Below are positions 22,841 to 36,364 of a stretch of 64,000 nt of DNA, in pieces. The position numbers were made by a program, and so were the translations under genes. The DNA comes from Osmia lignaria lignaria (taxonomy: Eukaryota; Arthropoda; Insecta; Hymenoptera; Megachilidae). The stretch lies in contig NW_027478168.1 in NCBI RefSeq assembly GCF_051020975.1, positions 10,974,001 through 11,038,000 on the forward strand, written 5' to 3'. How positions within the stretch are numbered: the first letter of the stretch is position 1; the number at the start of each line of letters is the position of its first letter. The notes beneath the pieces are model-generated. The model saw only the letters and a list, made by a program, of their open reading frames with translations. It was not told where the DNA came from and made no database searches.

Positions 22841-23484
22841 TTGCAGATTTATCTCAAGGGAAGGGGCCTGACGGACATATTTCGAGATATTTCTTCTTCT
22901 TGTTGTTCTTCTTCTGCACAGCTGAGCTGGAAGTGGCATTTGCAGGTCGCAATAGTGCAGAGTTATCTCAAAGAAAGGGGCCACGGTGTTTCTGTATCTC
23001 TATTATGTTGGTGCGGCTTCGGAACTTTTAAATATCTCGATATATCTCGAAAACTACGCTTCTGATCAAAAAATATCATAGAACATAAATTGTAGGAAAC
23101 ATTATTCTCTACAAAAAAGGTCTCTTAACATTTTGCCATAGCTCGCTTCGTTTCCGAGATATTTGCAGATATATCTCAAGGGAAGGGGCCTGACGGACAT
23201 ATTTCGAGATATTTCTTCTTCTTGTTGTTCTTCTTCTGCACAGCTAAGCTGGAAGTGGCATTTACAGCTCGCAATAGTGCAGAGTTATCTCAAAGAAAGG
23301 GGCCACGGTGTTTCTGTATCTCTATTATGTTGGTGCGGCTTCGGAACTTTTAAATATCTTGATATATCTCGAGAACTACGCATCTGATCAAAAAATATCA
23401 TAGAACCTGAAAAGTAGGAAACTTAATTCTCTACAAAAAAGGTCTGTTAACATTTTGCCATAGCTCGCTTCGTTTCCGAGATAT
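22841..23484 (+). repeat. 644-bp dimer, first copy
   Basis: Two-unit repeat: a unit with CAGCTGAGCTGG and CAGGTCGC followed by CATTATTCTC, then a unit with AGATATATCTC and TTTACAGCTC. This copy ends with GAACCTGAAAAG and GGTCTGTTAAC, which return at 26061-26382. One plain unit (23485) separates it from the next two dimers. Confidence 0.82.
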
Positions 23485-23806
23485 TTGCAGATTTATCTCA
23501 AGGGAAGGGGCCTGACGGACATATTTCGAGATATTTCTTCTTCTTGTTGTTCTTCTTCTGCACAGCTAAGCTGGAAGTGGCATTTGCGGCTCGCACTAGT
23601 GCAGAGTTATCTCAAAGAAAGGGGCCACGGTGTTTCTGTATCTCTATTATGTTGGTGCGGCTTCGGAACTTTTAAATATCTTGATATATCTCGAGAACTA
23701 CGCATCTGATCAAAAAATATCATAGAACATGAAAAGTAGGAAACTTAATTCTCTACAAAAAAGGTCTCTTAACATTTTGCCATAGCTCTCTTCGTTTCCG
23801 AGATAT

Positions 23807-25094
23807 TTGCAGATTTATCTCAAGGGAAGGGGCCTGACGGACATATTTCGAGATATTTCTTCTTCTTGTTGTTCTTCTTCTGCACAGCTGAGCTGGAAGT
23901 GGCATTTGCAGGTCGCAATAGTGCAGAGTTATCTCAAAGAAAGGGGCCACGGTGTTTCTGTATCTCTATTATGTTGGTGCGGCTTCGGAACTTTTAAATA
24001 TCTCGATATATCTCGAAAACTACGCTTCTGATCAAAAAATATCATAGAACATAAATTGTAGGAAACATTATTCTCTACAAAAAAGGTCTCTTAACATTTT
24101 GCCATAGCTCGCTTCGTTTCCGAGATATTTGCAGATATATCTCAAGGGAAGGGGCCTGACGGACATATTTCGAGATATTTCTTCTTCTTGTTGTTCTTCT
24201 TCTGCACAGCTAAGCTGGAAGTGGCATTTACAGCTCGCAATAGTGCAGAGTTATCTCAAAGAAAGGGGCCACGGTGTTTCTGTATCTCTATTATGTTGGT
24301 GCGGCTTCGGAACTTTTAAATATCTTGATATATCTCGAGAACTACGCATCTGATCAAAAAATATCATAGAACATGAAAAGTAGGAAACTTAATTCTCTAC
24401 AAAAAAGGTCTCTTAACATTTTGCCATAGCTCTCTTCGTTTCCGAGATATTTGCAGATTTATCTCAAGGGAAGGGGCCTGACGGACATATTTCGAGATAT
24501 TTCTTCTTCTTGTTGTTCTTCTTCTGCACAGCTGAGCTGGAAGTGGCATTTGCAGGTCGCAATAGTGCAGAGTTATCTCAAAGAAAGGGGCCACGGTGTT
24601 TCTGTATCTCTATTATGTTGGTGCGGCTTCGGAACTTTTAAATATCTCGATATATCTCGAAAACTACGCTTCTGATCAAAAAATATCATAGAACATAAAT
24701 TGTAGGAAACATTATTCTCTACAAAAAAGGTCTCTTAACATTTTGCCATAGCTCGCTTCGTTTCCGAGATATTTGCAGATATATCTCAAGGGAAGGGGCC
24801 TGACGGACATATTTCGAGATATTTCTTCTTCTTGTTGTTCTTCTTCTGCACAGCTAAGCTGGAAGTGGCATTTACAGCTCGCAATAGTGCAGAGTTATCT
24901 CAAAGAAAGGGGCCACGGTGTTTCTGTATCTCTATTATGTTGGTGCGGCTTCGGAACTTTTAAATATCTTGATATATCTCGAGAACTACGCATCTGATCA
25001 AAAAATATCATAGAACATGAAAAGTAGGAAACTTAATTCTCTACAAAAAAGGTCTCTTAACATTTTGCCATAGCTCTCTTCGTTTCCGAGATAT
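23807..25094 (+). repeat. 644-bp dimer, two tandem copies
   Basis: 23807-24450 and 24451-25094 are tandem copies of the CAGCTGAGCTGG / TTTACAGCTC dimer, with no difference noticed by eye. A further CAGCTGAGCTGG unit follows at 25095 with private AATATTTCGAT and GAGCGTAAATTG. This is a short dimeric higher-order repeat, distinct from the ten-unit one to the left. Confidence 0.85.
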
Positions 25095-25738
25095 TTGCAG
25101 ATTTATCTCAAGGGAAGGGGCCTGACGGACATATTTCGAGATATTTCTTCTTCTTGTTGTTCTTCTTCTGCACAGCTGAGCTGGAAGTGGCATTTGCAGG
25201 TCGCAATAGTGCAGAGTTATCTCAAAGAAAGGGGCCACGGTGTTTCTGTATCTCTATTATGTTGGTGCGGCTTCGGAACTTTTAAATATTTCGATATATC
25301 TCGAAAACTACGCTTCTGATCAAAAAATATCATAGAGCGTAAATTGTAGGAAACATTATTCTCTACAAAAAAGGTCTCTTAACATTTTGCCATAGCTCTC
25401 TTCGTTTCCGAGATATTTGCAGATTTATCTCAAGGGAAGGGGCCTAACGGACATATTTCGAGATATTTCTTCTTCTTGTTGTTCTTCTTCTGCACAGCTA
25501 AACTGGAAGTGGCATTTCCAGCTCGCAATAGTGCAGAGTTATCTCAAAGAAAGGGGCCACGGTGTTTCTGTATCTCTATTATGTTGGTGCGGCTTCGGAA
25601 CTTTTAAATATCTTGATATATCTCGAGAACTACGCATCTGATCAAAAAATATCATAGAACACAAAAAGTAGGAAACTTAATTCTCTACAAAAAAGGTCTC
25701 TTAACATTTTGCCATAGCTCGCTGCGTTTCCGAGATAT

Positions 25739-26704
25739 TTGCAGATTTATCTCAAGGGAAGGGGCCTGACGGACATATTTCGAGATATTTCTTCTTCTTG
25801 TTGTTCTTCTTCTGCACAGCTGAGCTGGAAGTGGCATTTGCAGGTCGCAATAGTGCAGAGTTATCTCAAAGAAAGGGGCCACGGTGTTTCTGTATCTCTA
25901 TTATGTTGGTGCGGCTTCGGAACTTTTAAATATCTCGATATATCTCGAAAACTACGCTTCTGATCAAAAAATATCATAGAACATAAATTGTAGGAAACAT
26001 TATTCTCTACAAAAAAGGTCTCTTAACATTTTGCCATAGCTCGCTTCGTTTCCGAGATATTTGCAGATATATCTCAAGGGAAGGGGCCTGACGGACATAA
26101 TTCGAGATATTTCTTCTTCTTGTTGTTCTTCTTCTGCACAGCTAAGCTGGAAGTGGCATTTACAGCTCGCAATAGTGCAGAGTTATCTCAAAGAAAGGGG
26201 CCACGGTGTTTCTGTATCTCTATTATGTTGGTGCGGCTTCGGAACTTTTAAATATCTTGATATATCTCGAGAACGACGCATCTGATCAAAAAATATCATA
26301 GAACCTGAAAAGTAGGAAACTTAATTCTCTACAAAAAAGGTCTGTTAACATTTTGCCATAGCTCGCTTCGTTTCCGAGATATTTGCAGATTTATCTCAAG
26401 GGAAGGGGCCTGACGGACATATTTCGAGATATTTCTTCTTCTTGTTGTTCTTCTTCTGCACAGCTAAGCTGGAAGTGGCATTTGCGGCTCTCACTAGTGC
26501 AGAGTTATCTCAAAGAAAGGGGCCACGGTGTTTCTGTATCTCTATTATGTTGGTGCGGCTTCGGAACTTTTAAATATCTCGATATATCTCGAAAACTACG
26601 CTTCTGATCAAAAAATATCATAGAACATAAATTGTAGGAAACATAATTCTCTACAAAAAAGGTCTCTTAACGTTTTGCCATAGCTCGCTTCGTTTTCGAG
26701 ATAT
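25739..26704 (+). repeat. Displaced copy of 22841-23806
   Basis: Three units repeat 22841-23806 at nine monomers' distance: CGCTGCGTTTCC at the left border, CAGCTGAGCTGG, then a unit ending GAACCTGAAAAG and GGTCTGTTAAC, then a GCGGCTC unit. Private changes here are GACATAATTCG and GAACGACGC in the middle unit and GCTCTCACTAG with the other late-block type in the third. Confidence 0.78.
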
Positions 26705-27026
26705 TTGCAGATATATCTGAAGGGAAGGGGTCTGACGGACATATTTCGAGATATTTCTTCTTCTTGTTGTTCTTCTTCTGCACAGCTAAACTGGAAGTGG
26801 CATTTCCAGCTCGCAATAGTGCAGAGTTATCTCAAAGAAAGGGGCCACGGTGTTTCTGTATCTCTATTATGTTGGTGCGGCTTCGGAACCTTTAAATATC
26901 TTGATATATCTCGAGAACTACGGATCTGATCAAAAAATATCATAGAACATAAAAAGTAGGAAACTTAATTCTCTACAAAAAAGGTCTCTTAACATTTTGC
27001 CATAGCTCGCTTCGTTTCCGAGATAT
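26383..27026 (+). repeat. Two-unit segment, copy at 34433
   Basis: The first unit has GCTCTCACTAG; its border reads AACGTTTTGCC. The second has CTGAAGGGAAGGGGTCTG, TAAACTGG, GGAACCTTTAAAT and ACGGATCTG. The same combination returns at 34433-35076, 25 monomers to the right. So many shared rare changes point to copying of the pair rather than to parallel mutation. Confidence 0.8.
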
Positions 27027-28958
27027 TTGCAGATTTATCTCAAGGGAAGGGGCCTGACGGACATATTTCGAGATATTTCTTCTTCTTGTTGTTCTTCTTC
27101 TGCACAGCTAAGCTGGAAGTGGCATTTGCGGCTCGCACTAGTGCAGAGTTATCTCAACGAAAGGGGCCACGGTGTTTCAGTATCTCTATTATGTTGGTGC
27201 GGCTTCGGAACTTTTAAATATCTCGATATATCTCGAAAACTACGCTTCTGATCAAAAAATATCATAGAACATAAATTGTAGGAAGTATAATTCTCTACAA
27301 AAAAGGTCTCTTAACATTTTGCCATAGCTCGCTTCGTTTCCGAGATATTTGCAGATATATCTCAAGGGAAGCGGCCTGACGGACATATTTCGAGATATTT
27401 CTTCTTCTTGTTGTTCTTCTACTGCACAGCTAAGCTGGAAGTGGCATTTGCGGCTCGCACTAGTGCAGAGTTATCTCAAAGAAAGGGGCCACGGTGTTTC
27501 TGTATCTCTATTATGTTGGTGCGGCTTCGGAACTTTTAAATATCTCGATATATCTCGAGAACTACGCATCTGATCAAAAAATGTCATAGAACATAAAAAG
27601 TAGGAAACTTAATTCTCTACAAAAAAGGTCTCTTAACATTTTGCCATAGCTCGCTTCGTTTCCGAGATATTTGCATATATATCTCAAGGGAAGGGGCCTG
27701 ACGGACATATTTCGAGATATTTCTTCTTCTTGTTGTTCTTCTTCTGCACAGCTAAGCTGGAAGTGGCATTTGCGGCTCGCACTAGTGCAGAGTTATCTCA
27801 AAGAAAGGGGCCACGGTGTTTCTGTATCTCTATTATGTTGGTGCGGTTTCGGAACTTTTAAATATCTTGATATATCTCGAGAACTACGCATCTGATCAAA
27901 AAATATCATAGAACATGAAAAGTAGGAAACTTAATTCTCTACAAAAAAGGTCTCTTAACATTTTGCCATAGCTCGCTTCGTTTCCGAGATATTTGCAGAT
28001 TTATCTCAAGGGAAGGGGCCTGACGGACATATTTCGAGATATTTCTTCTTCTTGTTGTTCTTCTTCTGCACAGCTGAGCTGGAAGTGGCAGTTGCAGGTC
28101 GCAATAGTGCAGAGTTATCTCAAAGAAAGGGGCCACGGTGTTTCTGTATCTCTATTATGTTGGTGCGGCTTCGGAACTTTTAAATATCTCGATATATCTC
28201 GAAAACTACGCTTCTGATCAAAAAATATCATAGAACATAAATTGTAGGAAACATAATTCTTTACAAAAAAGGTCTCTTAACATTTTGCCATAGCTCGCTT
28301 CGTTTCCGAGATATTTGCAGATTTATCTCAAGGGAAGGGGCCTGACGGACATATTTCGAGATATTTCTTCTTCTTGTTGTTCTTCTTCTGCACAGCTAAG
28401 CTGGAAGTGGCATTTGCGGCTCGCACTAGTGCAGAGTTATCTCAAAGAAAGGGGCCACGGTGTTTCTGTATCTCTATTATGTTGGTGCGGCTTCGGAACT
28501 TTTAAATATCTCGATATATCTCGAAAACTACGCTTCTGATCAAAAAATATCATAGAACATAAATTGTAGGAAGCATAATTCTCTACAAAAAAGGTCTCTT
28601 AACATTTTGCCATAGCTCGCTTCGTTTCCGAGATATTTGCAGATATATCTCAAGGGAAGGGGCCTGACGGACATATTTCGAGATATTTCTTCTTCTTGTT
28701 GTTCTTCTTCTGCACAGCTAAGCTGGAAGTGGCATTTGCAGCTCGCAATAGTGCAGAGTTATCTCAAAGAAAGAGGCCACGGTGTTTCTGTATCTCTATT
28801 ATGTTGGTGCGGCTTCGGAACTTTTAAATATCTTGATATATCTCGAGAACTACGCGTCTGATCAAAAAATATCATAGAACATAAAAAGTAGGAAACATAA
28901 TTCTCTACAAAAACGGTCTCTTAACATTTTGCCATAGCTCGCTTCGTTTCCGAGATAT

Positions 28959-29280
28959 TTGCAGATATATCTCAAGGGAAGGGGCCTGGCGGACATATTT
29001 CGAGATATTTCTTCTTCTTGTTGTTCTTCTTCTGCACAGCTAAGCTGGAAGTAGCATTTGCGGCTCGCACTAGTGCACAGTTATCTCAAAGAAAGGGGCC
29101 ACGGTGTTTCTGTATCTCTATTATGTTGGTGCGTCTTCGGAACTTTTAAATATCTCGATATATCTCGAAAACTACGCTTCTGATCAAAAAATATCATAGA
29201 ACATAAATTGTAGGAAACATAATTCTCTACAAAAAACGTCTCTTAAGATTTTGCTATAGCTCGCTTCGTTTCCGAGATAT
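28959..29280 (+). repeat. Monomer with stop and mixed markers
   Basis: This unit has GAAGTAGCATTT, which makes TAG in the recurrent frame, GGCCTGGCGG and GCGTCTTCGG. It also has GTGCACAG, otherwise limited to units left of 20911, but without its usual partner CTCTAATATG. It may be a relic or recombinant of the left-zone type. Confidence 0.6.
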
Positions 29281-30890
29281 TTGCAGATTCAGCTCAAAGG
29301 AACTGGCCTGACGGACATATTTCGAGATATTCCTTCTTCTTGTTGTTCTTCTTCTGCACAGCTAAACTGGAAGTGGCATTTCCAGCTCGCAATAGTGCAG
29401 AGTTATCTCAAAGAAAGGGGCCACGGTGTTTCTGTATCTCTATTATGTTGGTGCGGTTTCGGAACTTTTAAATATCTTGCTATATCTCGAGAACTACGCA
29501 TCTGATCAAAAAATATCGTAGAACATAAAAAGTAGAAAACTTAATTCTCTACAAAAAAGGTCTCTTAACATTTTGCCATAGCTCGCTTCGTTTCCGAGAT
29601 ATTTGCAGATTCAGCTCAAAGGAACGGGCCTGACGGACATATTTCGAGATACTTCTTCTTCTTGTTGTTCTTCCTCAGCACAGCTAAGCTGGAAGTGGCA
29701 TTTGCGGCTCGCAATAGTGCAGAGTTATCTCAAAGAAAGGGGCCACGGTGTTTCTGTATCTCTATTATGTTGGTGCGGCTTCGGAACTTTTAAATATCTT
29801 GATATATCTCGAGAACTACGCATCTGATCAAAAAATATCATAGAACATAAAAAGTAGGAAACTTAATTCTCTACAAAAAAGGTCTCTTAACATTTTGCCA
29901 TAGCTCGCTTCGTTTCCGAGATATTTGCAGATTTATCTCAAGGGAAGGGGCCTGACGGACATATTTCGAGATATTTCTTCTTCTTGTTGTTCTTCTTCTG
30001 CACAGCTAAGCTGGAAGTGGCATTTGCAGCTCGCACTAGTGCAGAGTTATCTCAAAGAAAGGGGCCACGGTATTTCTGTATCTCTATTATGTTGGTGCGG
30101 CTTCGGAACTTTTAAATATCTCGATATATCTCGAAAACTACGCTTCTGATCAAAAAATATCATAGAACATAAAAAGTAGGAAACTTAATTCTCTACAAAA
30201 AAGGTCTCTTAACATTTTGCCATAGCTCGCTTCGTTTCCGAGATATTTGCAGATTTATCTCAAGGGAAGGGGCCTGACGGACATATTTCGAGATATTTCT
30301 TCTTCTTGTTGTTCTTCTTCTGCACAGCTAAGCTGGAAGTGGCATTTGCGGCTCTCACTAGTGCAGAGTTATCTCAAAGAAAGGGGCCACGGTGTTTCTG
30401 TATCTCTATTATGTTGGTGCGGCTTCGGAACTTTTAAATATCTCGATATATCTCGAAAACTACGCTTCTGATCAAAAAATATCATAGAACATAAATTGTA
30501 GGAAACATAATTCTCTACAAAAAAGGTCTCTTAACATTTTGCCATAGCTCGCTTCGTTTCCGAGATATTTGCAGATATATCTCAAGGGAAGGGGCCTGAC
30601 GGACATATTTCGAGATATTTCTTCTTCTTGTTGTTCTTCTTCTGCACAGCTAAGCTGGAAGTGGCATTTACAGCTCGCAATAGTGCAGAGTTATCTCAAA
30701 GAAAGGGGCCACGGTGTTTCTGTATCTCTATTATGTTGGTGCGGCTTCGGAACTTTTAAATATCTTGATATATCTCGAGAACTACGCATCTGATCAAAAA
30801 ATATCATAGAACATAAAAAGTAGGAAACTGAATTCTCTACAAAAAAGGTCTCTTAACATTTTGCCATAGCTCGCTTCGTTTCCGAGATAT

Positions 30891-31534
30891 TTGCAGATTT
30901 ATCTCAAGGGAAGGGGCCTGACGGACATATTTCGAGATATTTCTTCTTCTTGTTGTTCTTCTTCTGCACAGCTAAGCTGGAAGTGGCATTTGCGGCTCGC
31001 ACTAGTGCAGAGTTGTCTCAACGAAAGGGGCCACGGTGTTTCTGTATCTCTATTATGTTGGTGCGGCTTCGGAACTTTTAAATATCTCGATATATCTCGA
31101 AAACTACGCTTCTGATCAAAAAATATCATAGAACATAAATTGTAGGAAGCATAATTCTCTACAAAAAAGGTCTCTTAACATTTTGCCATAGTTCGCTTCG
31201 TTTCCGAGATATTTGCAGATATATCTCAAGGGAAGCGGCCTGACGGACATATTTCGAGATATTTCTTCTTCTTGTTGTTCTTCTTCTGCACAGCTAAGCT
31301 GGAAGTGGCATTTGCGGCTCGCACTAGTGCAGAGTTATCTCAAAGAAAGGGGCCACGGTGTTTCTGTATCTCTATTATGTTGGTGCGGCTTCGGAACTTT
31401 TAAATATCTCGATATATCTCGAAAACTACGCTTCTGATCAAAAAATATCATAGAAACTAAATTGTAGGAAATATAATTCTCTACAAAAAAGGTCTCTTAA
31501 CATTTTGCCATAGCTCGCTTCGTTTCCGAGATAT
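30891..31534 (+). repeat. Two-unit segment, copy at 32179
   Basis: The first unit has AGAGTTGTCTCAACG and AGGAAGCATAATTC, the second AAGCGGCCTG. The pair returns four monomers later at 32179-32822. The unit before each pair ends with GGAAACTGAATTC, so the shared segment begins before the pair. The second units differ near the late block: GAAACTAAATTG here, GAACCTAAATTG in the other copy. Confidence 0.78.
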
Positions 31535-32178
31535 TTGCAGATTCAGCTCAAAGGAACGGGCCTGACGGACATATTTCGAGATACTTCTTCTTCTTGTTGT
31601 TCTTCCTCTGCACAGCTAAGCTGGAAGTGGCATTTGCGGCTCCCAATAGTGCAGAGTTATCTCAAAGAAAGGGGCCACGGTGTTTCTGTATCTCTATTAT
31701 GTTGGTGCGGCTTCGGAACTTTTAAATATCTTGATATATCTCGAGAACTACGCATCTGATCAAAAAATATCATAGAACATAAAAAGTAGGAAACTTAATT
31801 CTCTACAAAAAAGGTCTCTTAACATTTTGCCATAGCTCGCTTCGTTTCCGAGATATTTGCAGATTTATCTCAAGGGAAGGGGCCTGACGGACATATTTCG
31901 AGATATTTCTTCTTCTTGTTGTTCTTCTTCTGCACAGCTAAGCTGGAAGTGGCATTTGCAGCTCGCACGAGTGCAGAGTTATCTCAAAGAAAGGGGCCAC
32001 GGTGTTTCTGTATCTCTATTATGTTGGTGCGGCTTCGGAACTTTTAAATATCTTGATATATCTCGAGAACTACGCATCTGATCAAAAAATATCATAGAAC
32101 ATAAAAAGTAGGAAACTGAATTCTCTACAAAAAAGGTCTCTTAACATTTTGCCATAGCTCGCTTCGTTTCCGAGATAT

Positions 32179-32822
32179 TTGCAGATTTATCTCAAGGGAA
32201 GGGGCCTGACGGACATATTTCGAGATATTTCTTCTTCTTGTTGTTCTTCTTCTGCACAGCTAAGCTGGAAGTGGCATTTGCGGCTCGCACTAGTGCAGAG
32301 TTGTCTCAACGAAAGGGGCCACGGTGTTTCTGTATCTCTATTATGTTGGTGCGGCTTCGGAACTTTTAAATATCTCGATATATCTCGAAAACTACGCTTC
32401 TGATCAAAAAATATCATAGAACATAAATTGTAGGAAGCATAATTCTCTACAAAAAAGGTCTCTTAACATTTTGCCATAGCTCGCTTCGTTTCCGAGATAT
32501 TTGCAGATATATCTCAAGGGAAGCGGCCTGACGGACATATTTCGAGATATTTCTTCTTCTTGTTGTTCTTCTTCTGCACAGCTAAGCTGGAAGTGGCATT
32601 TGCGGCTCGCACTAGTGCAGAGTTATCTCAAAGAAAGGGGCCACGGTGTTTCTGTATCTCTATTATGTTGGTGCGGCTTCGGAACTTTTAAATATCTCGA
32701 TATATCTCGAAAACTACGCTTCTGATCAAAAAATATCATAGAACCTAAATTGTAGGAAACATAATTCTCTACAAAAAAGGTCTCTTAACATTTTGCCATA
32801 GCTCGCTTCGTTTCCGAGATAT
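32179..32822 (+). repeat. Second copy of the 30891-31534 pair
   Basis: Same two marked units as 30891-31534 at a displacement of 1288 bp (four monomers). The tetramer is only partly repeated, because the intervening units at 31535 and 31857 differ from those after 32822. Confidence 0.78.
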
Positions 32823-34432
32823 TTGCAGATATATCTCAAGGGAAGGGGCCTGACGGACATATTTCGAGATATTTCTTCTTCTTGTTGTTCTTCTTCTGCA
32901 CAGCTAAGCTGGACGTGGCATTTGCAGCTCGCACTAGTGCAGAGTTATCTCAAAGAAAGGGGCCACGGTGTTTCTGTATCTCTATTATGTTGGTGCGGCT
33001 TCGGAACTTTTAAATATCTCGATATATCTCGAAAACTACGCTTCTGATCAAAAAATATCACAGAACATAAAAAGTAGGAAACTTAATTCTCTACAAAAAA
33101 GTTCTCTTAACATTTTGCCATAGCTCGTTTCGTTTCCGAGATATTTGCAGATTTATCTCAAGGGAAGGGGCCTGACGGACATATTTCGAGATACTTCTTC
33201 TTCTTGTTGTTCTTCTTCTGCACAGCTAAGCTGGAAGTGGCATTTACAGCTCGCAATAGTGCAGAGTTATCTCAAAGAAAGAGGCCACGGTGTTTCTGTA
33301 CCTCTATTATGTTGGTGCAGCTTCGGAACTTTTAAATATCTTGATATATCTCGAGAACTACGCATCTGATCAAAAAATATCATCGAACATAAAAAGTAGG
33401 AAACTTAATTCTCTACAAAAAAGGTCTCTTAACATTTTGCCATAGCTCGCTTCGTTTCCGAGATATTTGCAGATTTATCTCAAGGGAAGTGGCCTGACGG
33501 ACATATTTCGAGATATTTCTTCTTCTTGTTGTTCTTCTTCTGCACAGCTGAGCTGGAAGTGGCATTTGCAGGTCGCAATAGTGCAGAGTTATCTCAAAGA
33601 AAGGGGCCACGGTGTTTCTGTATCTCTATTATGTTGGTGCGGCTTCGGAACTTTTAAATATCTCGATATATCTCGAAAACTACGCTTCTGATCAAAAAAT
33701 ATCATACAACGTAAATTGTAGGAAACATTATTCTCTACAAAAAAGGTCTCTTAACATTTTGCCATAGCTCGCTTCGTTTCCGAGATATTTGTAGATTCAT
33801 CTCAAGGGAAGGGGTCTGACGGACATATTTCGAGATATTTCTTCTTCTTGTTGTTCTTCTTCTGCACAGCTAAGCTCGAAGCGGCATTTGCAGCTCGCAA
33901 TAGTGCAGAGTTATCTCAAAGAAAGAGGCCACGGTGTTTCTGTACCTCTATTATGTTGGTGCAGCTTCGGAACTTTTAAATATCTTGATATATCTCGAGA
34001 ACTACGCATCTGATCAAAAAATATCATCGAACATAAAAAGTAGGAAACTTAATTCTCTACAAAAAAGGTCTCTTAACATTTTGCCATAGCTCGCTTCGTT
34101 TCCGAGATATTTGCAGATTTATCTCAAGGGAAGTGGCCTGACGGACATATTTCGAGATATTTCTTCTTCTTGTTGTTCTTCTTCTGCACAGCTAAGCTGG
34201 AAGTGGCATTTCCAGCTCGCAATAGTGCAGAGTTATCTCAATGAAAGGGGCCACGGTGTTTCTGCATCTCTATTATGTTGGTGCGGCTTCGGAACTTTTA
34301 AATATCTTGATATATCTCGAGAACTACGCATCTGATCAAAAAATATCATAGAACATAAAAAGTAGGAAACTTAATTCTCTACAAAAAAGGTCTCTTAACA
34401 TTTTGCCATAGCTCGCTTCGTTTCCGAGATAT

Positions 34433-35076
34433 TTGCATATTTATCTCAAGGGAAGGGGCCTGACGGACATATTTCGAGATATTTCTTCTTCTTGTTGTTC
34501 TTCTTCTGCACAGCTAAGCTGGAAGTGGCATTTGCGGCTCTCACTAGTGCAGAGTTATCTCAAAGAAAGGGGCCACGGTGTTTCTGTATCTCTATTATGT
34601 TGGTGCGGCTTCGGAACTTTTAAATATCTCGATATATCTCGAAAACTACGCTTCTGATCAAAAAATATCATAGAACATAAATTGTAGGAAACATAATTCT
34701 CTACAAAAAAGGTCTCTTAACGTTTTGCCATAGCTCGCTTCGTTTCCGAGATATTTGCAGATTTATCTGAAGGGAAGGGGTCTGACGGACATATTTCGAG
34801 ATATTTCTTCTTCTTGTTGTTCTTCTTCTGCACAGCTAAACTGGAAGTGGCATTTCCAGCTCGCAATAGTGCAGAGTTATCTCAAAGAAAGGGGCCACGG
34901 TGTTTCTGTATCTCTATTATGTTGGTGCGGCTTCGGAACCTTTAAATATCTTGATATATCTCGAGAACTACGGATCTGATCAAAAAATATCATAGAACAT
35001 AAAAAGTAGGAAACTTAATTCTCTACAAAAAAGGTCTCTTAACATTTTGCCATAGCTCGCTTCGTTTCCGAGATAT
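34433..35076 (+). repeat. Displaced copy of 26383-27026
   Basis: Carries GCTCTCACTAG, AACGTTTTGCC, CTGAAGGGAAGGGGTCTG, GGAACCTTTAAAT and ACGGATCTG in the same order as 26383-27026. The first unit here begins GCATATTTATC and the second has TTTATCTGAAG rather than ATATCTGAAG, so the ends have been exchanged with other units. Confidence 0.8.
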
Positions 35077-36364
35077 TTGCAGATTTATCTCAAGGGAAGG
35101 GGCCTGACGGACATATTTCGAGATATTTCTTCTTCTTGTTGTTCTTCTTCTGCACAGCTAAGCTGGAAGTGGCATTTGCGGCTCGCACTAGTGCAGAGTT
35201 ATCTCAAGGAAAGGGGCCACGGTGTTTCTGTATCTCTATTATGTTGGTGCGGCTTCGGAACTTTTAAATATCTCGATATATCTCGAAAACTACGCTTCTG
35301 ATCAAAAAATATCATAGAACATAAAAAGTAGGAAACTTAATTCTCTACAAAAAAGGTCTCTTAACATTTTGCCATAGCTCGCTTCGTTTCCGAGATATTT
35401 GCAGATTTATCTCAAGGGAAGGGGCCTAACGGACATATTTCGAGATATTTCTTCTTCTTGATGTTCTTCTTCTGCACAGCTAAACTGGAAGTGGCATTTC
35501 CAGCTCGCAATAGTGCAGAGTTATCTCAAAGAAAGGGGCCACGGTGTTTCTGTATCTCTATTATGTTGGTGCGGTTTCGGAACTTTTAAATATCTTGATA
35601 TATCTCGAGAACTACGCATCTGATCAAAAAATATCATAGAACATAAAAAGTAGGAAACTTAATTCTCTACAAAAAAGGTCTCTTAACATTTTGCCATAGC
35701 TCGCTTCGTTTCCGAGATATTTGCAGATTTATCTCAAGGGAAGGGGCCTGACGGACGTATTTCGAGATATTTCTTCTTCTTGTTGTTCTTCTTCTGCACA
35801 GCTGAGCTGGAAGTGGCATTTGCAGGTCGCAGTAGTGCAGAGTTATCTCAAAGAAAGGGGCCACGGTGTTTCTGTATCTCTATTATGTTGGTGCGGCTTC
35901 GGAACTTTTAAATATCTCGATATATCTCGAAAACTACGCTTCTGATCAAAAAATATCATAGAACGTAAATTGTAGGAAACATTATTCTCTACAAAAAAGG
36001 TCTCTTAACATTTTGCCATAGCTCGCTTCGTTTCCGAGATATTTGCAGATTCATCTCAAGGGAAGGGGTCTGACGGACATATTTCGAGATATTTCTTCTT
36101 CTTGTTGTTCTTGTTCTGCACAGCTAAGCTGGAAGTGGCATTTGCAGCTCGCAATAGTGCAGAGTTATCCCAAAGAAAGGGGCCACGGTGTTTCTGTATC
36201 TCTATTATGTTGGTGCGGCTTCGGAACTTTTAAATATCTTGATATATCTCGAGAACTACGCATCTGATCAAAAAATATCATAGAACATAAAAAGTAGGAA
36301 ACTTAATTCTCTACAAAAAAGGTCTCTTAACATTTTGCCATAGCTCGCTTCGTTTCCGAGATAT
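35077..36364 (+). repeat. Four-unit segment, copy at 38941
   Basis: Units in order: ATCTCAAGGAAAGG; CTTGATGTTC with TAAACTGG; GGACGTATTTCG with CAGGTCGCAGTAG; TCATCTCAAGGGAAGGGGTC with CTTGTTCTGC and ATCCCAAAG. The four return twelve monomers later. The second unit's T-to-A change at phase 63 makes a TGA stop in the recurrent frame. Confidence 0.82.
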
